NCBI GenBank assembly: GCA_025449435.1
Contig: JANWJO010000223.1
Coordinates: 1 to 17,035 of the forward strand
Reading direction: 5' to 3'
Source of the DNA: Chloroflexota bacterium
GTDB lineage: Bacteria; Chloroflexota; UBA4733
Length of the DNA: 17,035 bases
The first letter of the stretch is position 1. Every line of letters starts with the position of its first letter. Positions 7,317 through 14,304 of the stretch are shown here, piece after piece. The notes below the pieces were generated by a model that did not search any database, was not told the origin of the DNA, and saw nothing but the letters and a program-made list of their open reading frames with translations. The position numbers were made by a program, and so were the translations under genes.

Positions 7317-7695
7317 CGACGCAACAAGTGGCGCTACCCGTTGGCAGATGGCGTGGGCAGCATCCGTGCCCTCACCGACAGCAACGAGCGGAGCATCGGG
7401 ACCCAGACCTACGACGCGTATGGCAGTGTGCGCACGAGCAATGGCGTGAACACCGTGCCGTTTGGCTTCGCGGGTGAGCAGACCGATGGCGAAAGCGGGC
7501 TCATCTACCTACGAGCACGGTACCTGGACCCCACCACCGGCAGGTTCCTCACGCAGGACCCAGCGAACTCTCCGTAGGTGTATGGTGGTGAGAAAGATCA
7601 CCCTTTGCTATTCGGCGCCACGCCTACCCAACGACCCTCTCGGACAAATTGACGGCTTCGGCCGTATCGCGCTACACTGCGCGGACTACTATTGA
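7317..7695 (+). pseudogene. RHS core relic B, C-terminal end of an RHS protein
   Basis: The frame through 7341 gives RNKWRYPLADGVGSIRALTD, then QTYDAYGSVRTSNG, VPFGFAGEQTD and the hallmark GLIYLRARYLDPTTGRFLTQDP that closes the RHS beta-cage before the variable toxin. No start codon or N-terminal part precedes it, and a TAG at 7575 interrupts it. After the stop, the reading is recognisable in shifted frames (VYGG, then NDPLGQIDGFG), the remains of the usual hinge leading to the toxin; no toxin domain follows. Its first about 35 residues correspond to the last part of relic A (PLVDGLGS, QLTDV, RDACGVKAS), so the two relics overlap in content and are not simply two halves of one split gene. Confidence 0.82.
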
Positions 7696-7755
7696 CCAGT
7701 CAGGTGTGCAGTTCACGCTGTTGATGAGTTGCTACCGCTGGGAGAGGGAAAAAGC

Positions 7756-8205
7756 ATGCCCCAAACCGTTTTAGAGACGGTGCTCGATCAACTCGGGCTG
7801 ACACCACGAGAATATTTCGACCGGCTCACCCAGTCGCTGGATGACATCCGGCAGGTTCGCTTGCACCGTGTGTCATCGAGCCGCGACACCGACCTACTGA
7901 TTCAAGAGGAGACCACGCCCACTGAGTTCAGCGGCATCCTCACCGGCGAGACGCCGGAGGGGTTTGGCTTCGCCGAGGCAACTGATGAGGAAGCGCCAGC
8001 CGTATTCGGTGCCGCACCGGCCCCCGCTGGCCGCGCGACTCGAGCTAAGCGTACGACCCGTGCACGTACCGTACGCCCTGCCGAAACCGAGGAAACCGAA
8101 TTGAGCGAGTTCGGCCTCGAACCGCTGGAAGACGACGACAGTCAATTCCGCCAGGCGTACCGGCGCGCACTCCGCACGAACCGGCGACCGTTCCGCGAGC
8201 GTTAA
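7756..8205 (+). CDS. Hypothetical protein, 149 aa, two conserved-looking ends joined by a linker
   Basis: ATG 7756 follows GGAGAGG (7741-7747) with an 8-base gap; an in-frame start at 7729 lacks such a site. The protein has a helical N-terminal part (residues 3-50, ETVLDQLGLTPREYFDRL), a low-complexity Ala/Thr/Arg linker (about 76-112), an acidic stretch (ELSEFGLEPLEDDDSQ) and a very basic C-terminus (RRALRTNRRPFRER). No signal peptide, metal site or catalytic motif is seen. The charge split could suit binding to a nucleic acid or a partner protein, but that is speculation and I do not recognise a family. It lies 11 bases before the cysteine synthase-like gene on the same strand, so the two may be co-transcribed. 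Confidence 0.75.
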   Translation: MPQTVLETVLDQLGLTPREYFDRLTQSLDDIRQVRLHRVSSSRDTDLLIQEETTPTEFSGILTGETPEGFGFAEATDEEAPAVFGAAPAPAGRATRAKRTTRARTVRPAETEETELSEFGLEPLEDDDSQFRQAYRRALRTNRRPFRER

Positions 8206-8216
8206 GCCACCCGGTC

Positions 8217-9164
8217 GTGCCGGCTGGCACCAGCGTCCTATCAGCGATTGGACATACGCCACTCGTTGCGCTTGATCGGTTGCGCCGTCCGCATGCCGGA
8301 CGGGTGTTCGCTAAGCTCGAATACCTGAACCCTGGCGCCAGCCTCAAAGACCGCATTGCCTTACGCATCATCGAATCGGCTGAGCGCAGCGGCCAGCTCA
8401 AACCTGGCATGACCGTGCTAGAGCTGACCAGTGGCAATACTGGCACCGGACTCGCCATCGTGTGCGCCGTCAAGGGATACCCTTTCGTCGCCGTGATGTC
8501 GGAAGGCAACTCGATGGAGCGACGGCGCATGCTTGCGGCATTGGGAGCCAAGGTGGTCCTTGCCCCACAAGTTGGCGGTTCACATCCAGGCGAAGTGACC
8601 GGTGACGACCTGCAAGCGGTGGATGCGCTGGCCAGCGAGTTGGAGGCGCGTTACGGGGCGTTTCGTGCTGACCAGTTCAACAACCCCGAGAATGCAGCGG
8701 CGCACGAGTTCGGCACGGCGGAAGAAATCTGGGAGCAGTCCGGTGGCACTGTTTCCGATTTTGTTTCGACCGTAGGTACGGGCGGCACTTTCGCCGGCAC
8801 GGTGCGAGGGCTTCGCCGGCATAACCCAAGTGTTGGTGGACACGTGGTTGAGCCAGCAGGAGCGCCAGTGCTGGCGGGTGAGGCGATTACCGATCCTCAC
8901 CACAAGATTCAAGGTGCTGGGTACGGGGCGTACGTCACCGTGTGGGATCCGAGCCTCGTGACCAGTTACCTGCGTGTGACCGATGCCGACGTGATCGACA
9001 CGGCGCGGCGCCTGGCCGCTCGCGAAGGCATCTTCGCTGGCTTCTCGAGCGGCGCGAACGTGTGGGCGGCGTTGCAGGTTGCGGATCGCGATCCGTCAAC
9101 GGTCGTTGTCACGACCATCAATGATAGTGGTCTCAAGTACCTCAGTACCGACCTGTACGAGTAA
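8217..9164 (+). CDS. Cysteine synthase-family PLP enzyme (O-acetylserine sulfhydrylase-like)
   Basis: The 315-aa protein belongs to fold-type II PLP enzymes. Lys44 in NPGASLKDR is the expected Schiff-base lysine, SGNTGTG (72-78) binds the substrate carboxylate, GTGGT (187-191) holds the PLP phosphate, and FSSGANVWAAL and INDSGLKYLS are conserved near the C-terminus. Length and domain order match CysK/CysM, which make cysteine from O-acetylserine (or O-phosphoserine) and sulfide in the cytosol; cystathionine beta-synthase catalytic cores look similar, so substrate is uncertain. The GTG start 11 bases after the upstream gene has no strong ribosome binding site, which may mean coupling to that gene. 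It converges with the aldo/keto reductase gene, 11 bases apart. Confidence 0.93.
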   Translation: MPAGTSVLSAIGHTPLVALDRLRRPHAGRVFAKLEYLNPGASLKDRIALRIIESAERSGQLKPGMTVLELTSGNTGTGLAIVCAVKGYPFVAVMSEGNSMERRRMLAALGAKVVLAPQVGGSHPGEVTGDDLQAVDALASELEARYGAFRADQFNNPENAAAHEFGTAEEIWEQSGGTVSDFVSTVGTGGTFAGTVRGLRRHNPSVGGHVVEPAGAPVLAGEAITDPHHKIQGAGYGAYVTVWDPSLVTSYLRVTDADVIDTARRLAAREGIFAGFSSGANVWAALQVADRDPSTVVVTTINDSGLKYLSTDLYE

Positions 9165-9175
9165 ACCTGGCCGAG

Positions 9176-10213
9176 CTATAACGTCAACTGATCTATCGCG
9201 GTCAACTCATCGGTCGAGAAGTGCAGGTTTTTAAGCGCGCGCACGTTCTCTTCGATCTGCTCAACCTTCGAGGCGCCGATCAAAGCGCTGGTGACCGACG
9301 GGGTTCGCAGGATCCAGGCAAGCGCCATCTGGGCCAGTGTTTGCTCTCGTGCCACGGCGATACTATTCAACTTCCGCACCACATCGAGCCGAGCGGGAGA
9401 GAGCCGGCGACGAGCCTGTTCTTCACCCCAGAGCAACGCAGCGCGTGAATCACTGGGAATGTGGCCGCTGAGATACTTGTCGGTTAGCAGCCCACTGGCC
9501 AGCGGAACAAAGGCAATGACACCGGTGCCGGCGCGGTCCGTTTGCGGTAGGAGGTCGCGTTCGATCTGCCGGTTGAGCAAGTTATAGGCGGGCTGATGTA
9601 TGGTGACAGGCGACCAGTTGCGCTTGTCGCTCACGCGCACGGCCTCAGCGAACTGGGCGCCACTAAAACTGCTCACGCCGCCGTAGAGCACCTTTCCCTG
9701 GTGAATGAGGTGCTCGATGGCTCCCCAACTCTCCTCGATAGGCGTGTGTGGGTCGGGGCGGTGGAGATAAAATATATCAAAATACTCAAGTTGCATCCGT
9801 TTGAGGCTTTGCTCGGCACTGGCGATGATGTACTTCTTGGATAGCCACTCACCGTAGGGACCGGGCCACATCCGGTACCCGGCTTTACTACTGATAATCA
9901 GTTCGTCGCGCGGCAGTGAACGCAGGATCTCTCCACACGTCAACTCAGAAGCGCCTGGCGGCGTGCCATAGTTGTTGGCAAAGTCGAAGTGCGTGATACC
10001 AAGATCAAACGCTCGCGTAAGGCAGGCTCGTGCAACGTCTGACCCACGATAGCCACCGAACGTCTCCCAGCCACCCAAGGACAGCGCTGGGAGCATCAAT
10101 CCGCTTGTGCCACAGCGGCGGTATTGCATGCGGCCGTCGTAGCGCTGCGTGTCGAACTGGCTGGGCTTTTCGGCGGCGATGCCCGTCGCTTCCAGCGTGA
10201 TTGGTTCGGTCAT
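9176..10213 (-). CDS. yghZ: Aldo/keto reductase, YghZ-like (L-glyceraldehyde 3-phosphate reductase family)
   Basis: The 345-aa protein is an NADPH-dependent TIM-barrel aldo/keto reductase. The catalytic tetrad is visible: Asp77 in HFDFANNYG, Tyr82, Lys110 in ISSKAGY and His151 in YLHR. The stretches MQYRRCGTSGLMLPALSLG, ANNYGTPPG, AGYRMWPGPYGEW and IHQPAYNLLNR are very close to E. coli YghZ, which reduces L-glyceraldehyde 3-phosphate and methylglyoxal; a detoxifying role is likely. An unconserved N-terminal extension of about 25 residues precedes the family start. GGGAGG lies a few bases upstream of ATG 10213. Lower parts such as GASKVEQIEENVRAL are also typical. It is divergent from the BTAD regulator, sharing a 287-base spacer. 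Confidence 0.93.
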   Translation of the reverse strand: MTEPITLEATGIAAEKPSQFDTQRYDGRMQYRRCGTSGLMLPALSLGGWETFGGYRGSDVARACLTRAFDLGITHFDFANNYGTPPGASELTCGEILRSLPRDELIISSKAGYRMWPGPYGEWLSKKYIIASAEQSLKRMQLEYFDIFYLHRPDPHTPIEESWGAIEHLIHQGKVLYGGVSSFSGAQFAEAVRVSDKRNWSPVTIHQPAYNLLNRQIERDLLPQTDRAGTGVIAFVPLASGLLTDKYLSGHIPSDSRAALLWGEEQARRRLSPARLDVVRKLNSIAVAREQTLAQMALAWILRTPSVTSALIGASKVEQIEENVRALKNLHFSTDELTAIDQLTL

Positions 10214-10399
10214 CCTGCCTCCCAGTTGATTCGTGCGGTGGGAGCCACAAACTCATACACCTTGTCCAGGTGGCGATTGTAGCACCGCGAGCCCCAGTAC
10301 ATCCTGGCAGTGGCAGAATAACAGTATGTCAGCGAGCCGCTGCGCTACCGGCGGCCGGCCGTCGCAATCGATGTGTGGGAAAAGAGGGGTATAGCGCTG

Positions 10400-10424
10400 T
10401 ACGGACCTGGTACGGCATAGTACA
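10400..10424 (+). promoter_or_regulatory. Direct repeats at helical spacing upstream of the BTAD regulator
   Basis: GTACGG occurs at 10400-10405 and 10411-10416, and GTAC again at 10421-10424, spaced 11 and 10 bases, about one DNA turn each. SARP/BTAD activators are known to bind tandem direct repeats spaced by about 11 bases on one helix face. The block lies about 77 bases before the regulator start, so it may be an autoregulatory site. No clear -35/-10 pair was identified. Confidence 0.4.
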
Positions 10425-10500
10425 ACAACACTGGTGACCTGATAGAACAACCTCGCTCGCAGTGAGCTAGTTCGCGTCTTCGATGAGGAGGGCGGCGGCG

Positions 10501-11505
10501 ATGCCAGGTATCCATATCCGGATGTTTGGCTCGCTAACCGCAGAGCGCGAAGACGTACCGCTCACTCGCTTTCCCAGCCGGAAAGTGGGCGACCTCTTTG
10601 CCTACATTGTGCTGCATCGTGAGACGCCGCAGCCACGCGAGGGTGTAGCAGCGGCGCTCTGGCCAGACTTTGATACTGATCGGGCACGTCATTGCCTCAA
10701 CACGGCCATTTGGCGGCTGCGAGCAGTGCTGGGTGAGCCTTCAGGCGACGTTTCCTGTCTGCGCATCGACAATCAAGGGGTTGGCCTCAACGCTTCCAGC
10801 AATGTCGTTATCGATGTTGTGCAGTTTGAGCGATTGCTCACGCTTGCCGCACACCTGCCCTCCGATCAGGTGGCTACGAAGGCATCACTGTGTGAGGAGG
10901 CCGTCTCGCTCTATCGAGGCGATTTGCTTCTTGATTGCTACGACGATTGGTGTGTCGTCGAACGCGAGCGGCTGCTGTGCCAGTACCTTGACACCTTGGG
11001 TTGGCTCATGTCGTTCTACACTCGTAGTGCGCAGTTTGAGCTCGCCGTGACTATGGGGCAGCGGCTGCTGGCGCGCGATCCCCTGCGCGAAAGCGTGCAT
11101 CGCCAGCTTATGGAGTTGTACTTGCGCCTGGAGCGCCCAGCGGCGGCCCTGCGTCAGTATGAAACGTGCCGGGAAATCGTGCGCCGTGAACTCGGTGGCG
11201 ATGTGACGACCGAGACGCGCGCGTTGCTGGCCCGCATCACGGCGGCTTCTGGCGTGCAACAAGCCGCGCCTCCACAAGTCGACCTGAGCCAGGTTGCAGT
11301 GAGTGAAGCACTGGACCGGTTGCGCCGGGCCATGGATCTCCATGAGCGTGCCCGCCAAGAACTCGAAGATGCTATTTCCCTGGTCCAACACGCCCGAAGT
11401 CAACCGGCAACGCCAAGTTCCACCGTGGGCCCGACAGTGCCCCCGGCTGCCAGGTCCCGGAGTGTGCTCAGTGCCGCGGTTGCACGGAGTGCACTGGCCA
11501 CCTGA
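10501..11505 (+). CDS. BTAD-domain (SARP-like) transcriptional regulator
   Basis: The 334-aa protein starts at ATG 10501 with GGAGGG about 8 bases upstream; an earlier in-frame ATG at 10483 lacks a ribosome binding site. Residues 3-98 are an OmpR-type winged helix in the BTAD arrangement: FPSRKVGDLFAYIVLHR, then AALWPDFDTDRARHCLNTAIWRLR. Residues 104-246 are the helical, TPR-like bacterial transcriptional activator domain (LYRGDLLLDCYDDW, LLARDPLRESVHRQLMELYL, ALRQYETCREIVRRELG). A short coiled coil (about 265-300) and a Pro/Ser/Ala tail follow. Unlike AfsR it has no ATPase or sensor domain. Such proteins are usually transcription activators. It is the nearest regulator to the eCIS genes (same strand, 0.7 kb upstream), so control of that operon is an inference from position. 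Confidence 0.92.
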   Translation: MPGIHIRMFGSLTAEREDVPLTRFPSRKVGDLFAYIVLHRETPQPREGVAAALWPDFDTDRARHCLNTAIWRLRAVLGEPSGDVSCLRIDNQGVGLNASSNVVIDVVQFERLLTLAAHLPSDQVATKASLCEEAVSLYRGDLLLDCYDDWCVVERERLLCQYLDTLGWLMSFYTRSAQFELAVTMGQRLLARDPLRESVHRQLMELYLRLERPAAALRQYETCREIVRRELGGDVTTETRALLARITAASGVQQAAPPQVDLSQVAVSEALDRLRRAMDLHERARQELEDAISLVQHARSQPATPSSTVGPTVPPAARSRSVLSAAVARSALAT

Positions 11506-11712
11506 CGCTGTGTATTCCCTTAGACTGGCTACGGCGCATATGGCTGGCTGGCCCATCGCGTGGCGCTCGCCAGCGAGCACGCTGTACGTTCGGAACAGTG
11601 ACTCACGTGACGGTGCTGTGTTATGGGGTCGGTATGACTGTAGCGTGACAGGAAGGTGCTCGACTCAGAGCAAGACTAATGTCGCCGAGAGGCAGGGCGG
11701 GAGCAGTGCCAA

Positions 11713-11979
11713 ATGGATGTGGGACGCCGATCATTCGTTGTTCGCATCTGGTGCGAACCCCCGGGCGTGTCTGGTTCAGTGCGCGACTGGCGGGGCACAG
11801 CGGAAGATGTGCAAACGGGTAACCGATACTCCTTCCAGACACTCGCAGACCTAGCGATGCATCTTGCACGAGATACAGGCATGCAGCTCGGCAGGCTCGC
11901 TGAACCGCGCGGAACCCAGCTTCGCCTCCGGCAATGGACTGGGCCGAACAATAGTGGGGAGTCCGGGCAGCGCAATTAG
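11713..11979 (+). CDS. Small hypothetical protein, 88 aa
   Basis: ATG 11713 has CGGGAG (11698-11703) 9 bases upstream. The first 55 residues look like a compact domain: RRSFVVRIWCEPPG, then DWRGTAEDVQTGNRYSF and LADLAMHLARDTG. This resembles many short Chloroflexota proteins of unknown function with the layout FxVRIWxE, WRGxxxHVxSGxxxxF, LxDLxxFI. The remaining 30 residues are basic and unstructured. It stands alone between the BTAD regulator and the eCIS genes, with spacers of 207 and 231 bases. The small-family match is from memory of pattern, not a search, and no function is known to me. A longer overlapping frame at 11303-11854 is mostly a shadow of the regulator gene. Confidence 0.6.
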   Translation: MDVGRRSFVVRIWCEPPGVSGSVRDWRGTAEDVQTGNRYSFQTLADLAMHLARDTGMQLGRLAEPRGTQLRLRQWTGPNNSGESGQRN

Positions 11980-12091
11980 TAGGCGTACCTCACCGACAAG
12001 CCAGACGCGGCGGCATGAATGCCGTTTGGTTGCTCAGGTGATGCTGGTGACCGAGCGGTGTTAGAAAGGTGATGTAGTAGAGGAGGGCGCC

Positions 12092-12166
12092 TTAAGATTT
12101 GCCGGTGTTGATGTCGTAGTCGCGCTTGTGGCGCCACGACCAATAGGAACCGTTGCGGAAGGCGGT
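12092..12166 (-). pseudogene. Possible 3'-end relic of a lost gene, minus strand
   Basis: Between an in-frame TGA (12166 side) and a TAA (12094-12092), the minus strand reads 24 residues including FRNGSYWSWRHKRDYDIN and ending TGKS. The run of aromatic and basic residues is unusual for random translation and looks like the C-terminus of a real protein, possibly a membrane or redox subunit. I cannot name it; chance is also possible. Confidence 0.25.
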
Positions 12167-12178
12167 TCAGCCAGGAAA

Positions 12179-12195
12179 GACCTTCCAGGAAGGTC
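12179..12195. promoter_or_regulatory. Perfect 17-nt dyad just before the sheath gene
   Basis: GACCTTCC-A-GGAAGGTC is a perfect inverted repeat with a one-base centre. It ends 2 bases before the AGAGG ribosome binding site (12197-12201) of the sheath gene. In DNA it would suit a dimeric repressor or activator; in RNA it could fold as a 7-bp stem with a CAG loop next to the ribosome binding site and affect translation. Confidence 0.45.
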
Positions 12196-12210
12196 GAGAG
12201 GAAAGAGGAC

Positions 12211-13785
12211 GTGCCAGAGTATCTATCTCCCGGCGTCTACATCCAAGAGGTGGATAGCGGCCCACGGCCGATCGAGGGCGTAGGGACAGCCTGCGCCGCA
12301 TTTGTCGGCTTCGCCGCAGCTGGGCCGGTGAACACGCCCACGCTCGTGACCAACTGGTCGCAATACGTCGAGACGTTCGGTAGCCTGGACGGCAGCGGGC
12401 GCCGTAACGCACACGTTGCCGGCGCCTACCTGTCGCACGCGGTGTATGGATACTTCCTCAACGGTGGCGGCCGGTGCTATGTGACCAGAGTATCTGCTGG
12501 TGAAGCGCAAGTGGTGCCACCTGCACCGCTGCAACTGCCGAGCCGGTCGTCGAAGGCGATTCCGTCGCTCAACGTCGCCGCCAAAAACACACCAAGCGAG
12601 GACATCACCGTAGAGGTGAGCGGCCCCACCGGCGAAAACCCTGCCGATGGTACCTTCACGATTAATGTGCGAGCAGGCGCGGCGCATGAGACCTACGAGA
12701 ACGTGACCATGGCGGCGCGCTCCCAGCGCAACGCGGTCGCTGTCGTCAACGCCGCGAGCAAGCTCATCACGCTCACTGAGGCTCCTGGTACTGGCACCGC
12801 TGTTGAGCGCGCACCGGAGCTAGGGTCGCACATCATTCGAGCGAGTCAAGCCGCCCAATTACCTGCGGTACAGGCCAGCCATTTCGTCGGTGACGTCAGC
12901 GAGCGCTCCGGCATGGAAGGACTGGAAATCGCTGAAGATGTCACGATGGTGTCGTGCCCGGACCTCATGTCGGCCTATGAGTCGGGAGCGATCAACCTCG
13001 ATGGCGTCAAAGCCGTCCAACTGGCGATGATTGCCCACTGCGAGCGCATGGGCGATCGCATGGCCATCCTCGATCCAATCCCTTCATATAAGGCTGGCAA
13101 TGGCGCCACCTTGAGCGCTCAAGAAGTCAAGCGCTGGCGGGAGCGCGACACCAACTACGACTCCAAATACGCGGCATTGTATTACCCCTGGATCAAGGTG
13201 GCTGGTCCCGATGGCCGCCCGATGGCGATCCCGCCCAGCGGACACATGGCGGGCATCTGGGCACGAAACGACAATGAGCGCGGCGTGCACAAGGCGCCGG
13301 CCAACGAAGTGATCCGCGGAGCACTCGAAGCCGCCACACCGGTAACCAAGGGTGAGCAAGACACGCTCAATCCGATAGGCGTGAACTGCCTCCGGTCGTT
13401 CACAGGGCGCGGGTTGCGGGTATGGGGTGCACGCACCCTGAGCAGCGACCCGGCTTGGCGATACATCAACGTCCGCCGCCTGTTCAATTACGTGGAAGAG
13501 TCGTTGGAGCAGGGACTCCAGTGGGTCGTGTTCGAGCCCAATGACCCGGGCTTGTGGGCGCGTGTGCGCCGCGATGTGGGCGCATTCCTGACGGGTGCGT
13601 GGCGTGACGGCATGCTGTTCGGCGGCACGCCTGCGGAGGCCTTCTACGTCAAGTGCGACGCGGAGATCAACCCCACTGATGTGCGCGATCGGGGGCAAAT
13701 GTTCGTTGACATTGGTCTAGCCCCGGTCAAGCCTGCCGAGTTTGTGATCTTCCGCCTGAGCCAGTGGGCCGGTGGCGGGGCGTAA
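12211..13785 (+). CDS. Contractile tail sheath protein of a phage-tail-like injection system (eCIS)
   Basis: This 524-aa protein starts at GTG 12211 with AGAGG 9 bases upstream. The N-terminus PEYLSPGVYIQEVDSGPRPI and GTACAAFVGFAAAGPVNTP is the classic start of tail sheath proteins. The C-terminal sheath domain is clear: RGLRVWGARTLSSD, WRYINVRRLFNYVEES, WVVFEPNDPGLW, FLTGAWRDGMLFGGTP, AFYVKCD and GLAPVKPAEFVIFRLSQW. Residues about 110-230 form the variable outer insertion. Sheath subunits wrap the inner tube and contract to drive it into a target. Adjacent tube genes of TIGR02241 type and absence of capsid or terminase genes point to an eCIS (Afp/PVC/MAC-like particle) and not a phage, though the window ends too early to be certain. 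It is the first gene of the structural operon. Confidence 0.95.
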   Translation: MPEYLSPGVYIQEVDSGPRPIEGVGTACAAFVGFAAAGPVNTPTLVTNWSQYVETFGSLDGSGRRNAHVAGAYLSHAVYGYFLNGGGRCYVTRVSAGEAQVVPPAPLQLPSRSSKAIPSLNVAAKNTPSEDITVEVSGPTGENPADGTFTINVRAGAAHETYENVTMAARSQRNAVAVVNAASKLITLTEAPGTGTAVERAPELGSHIIRASQAAQLPAVQASHFVGDVSERSGMEGLEIAEDVTMVSCPDLMSAYESGAINLDGVKAVQLAMIAHCERMGDRMAILDPIPSYKAGNGATLSAQEVKRWRERDTNYDSKYAALYYPWIKVAGPDGRPMAIPPSGHMAGIWARNDNERGVHKAPANEVIRGALEAATPVTKGEQDTLNPIGVNCLRSFTGRGLRVWGARTLSSDPAWRYINVRRLFNYVEESLEQGLQWVVFEPNDPGLWARVRRDVGAFLTGAWRDGMLFGGTPAEAFYVKCDAEINPTDVRDRGQMFVDIGLAPVKPAEFVIFRLSQWAGGGA

Positions 13786-13832
13786 CGCCCGTTGTAGTGG
13801 ATACGTAGGTCGAACCGAAAGGAAGCAAGCAA

Positions 13833-14273
13833 ATGGCCAAGTTGGAAGATTCCTTCGTTGCGTCATGGTTTGGCGTGGAGTTCCAAGGGGCGGTATCCGG
13901 CGCCTTCCAGGAGTGCTCTGGTCTGGGTAGCGAAAACGAAGTCGTCGTCCAGAAGTCCAGCACCGACGGCAAGTTCATCATCAAGAAGATTGCCGGAAAC
14001 CTCAAGTGGAACGATATCACGCTCAAGCGGGGTATTACTACCTCCATGGATCTGTGGACATGGCGCGGAATGGTGGAGAAAGGGGACCTCGCCTCAGCGC
14101 GCAAGAACGGCACAATCACGATGTTCTCGCACGAAGGCAGCCCAATTGCCAAGTGGGACTTCGTGAACGCATGGCCATCTAAGCTCACTGGACCGACGCC
14201 GACGGCGCAGAGTGACGCGATTGCCATCGAAGAGATGGTGATCGTTCACGAGGGATACCAGCGATCGCAGTAG
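13833..14273 (+). CDS. Tail tube protein 1 (T4 gp19-like) of the eCIS
   Basis: The 146-aa protein has AAAGGAAG before ATG 13833 and follows the sheath by 47 bases. It shows the tube fold markers: FGVEFQGAVSGAFQECSGLG near the N-terminus, KIAGNLKWNDITLKRGIT in the middle, and WDFVNAWPSKLTGP plus IAIEEMVIVHEGY at the end. Such proteins form stacked hexameric rings making the inner tube (Afp1/Afp5 type). Compared with tube protein 2 downstream it has a longer loop (DLWTWRGMVEKGDLASARKNG) and a more charged centre. It is the likely main tube subunit since it directly follows the sheath. Confidence 0.93.
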   Translation: MAKLEDSFVASWFGVEFQGAVSGAFQECSGLGSENEVVVQKSSTDGKFIIKKIAGNLKWNDITLKRGITTSMDLWTWRGMVEKGDLASARKNGTITMFSHEGSPIAKWDFVNAWPSKLTGPTPTAQSDAIAIEEMVIVHEGYQRSQ

Positions 14274-14304
14274 GCTGCTAACACAGCAGTGAGGGTCACA
14301 CACT

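Noticed and set aside
2000..7750. Insertion sequence or composite transposon carrying the accessory segment
   Set aside because: No transposase gene, terminal inverted repeats or target-site duplications could be found at the borders.
11561..11580. GCTCG-CCAG-CGAGC hairpin after the BTAD gene as a terminator
   Set aside because: Only five base pairs and no T-run after it; not enough to call a terminator.
12167..12687. Long minus-strand open frames opposite the sheath gene
   Set aside because: They are shadows of the G+C-rich sheath gene, without ribosome binding sites or family motifs.
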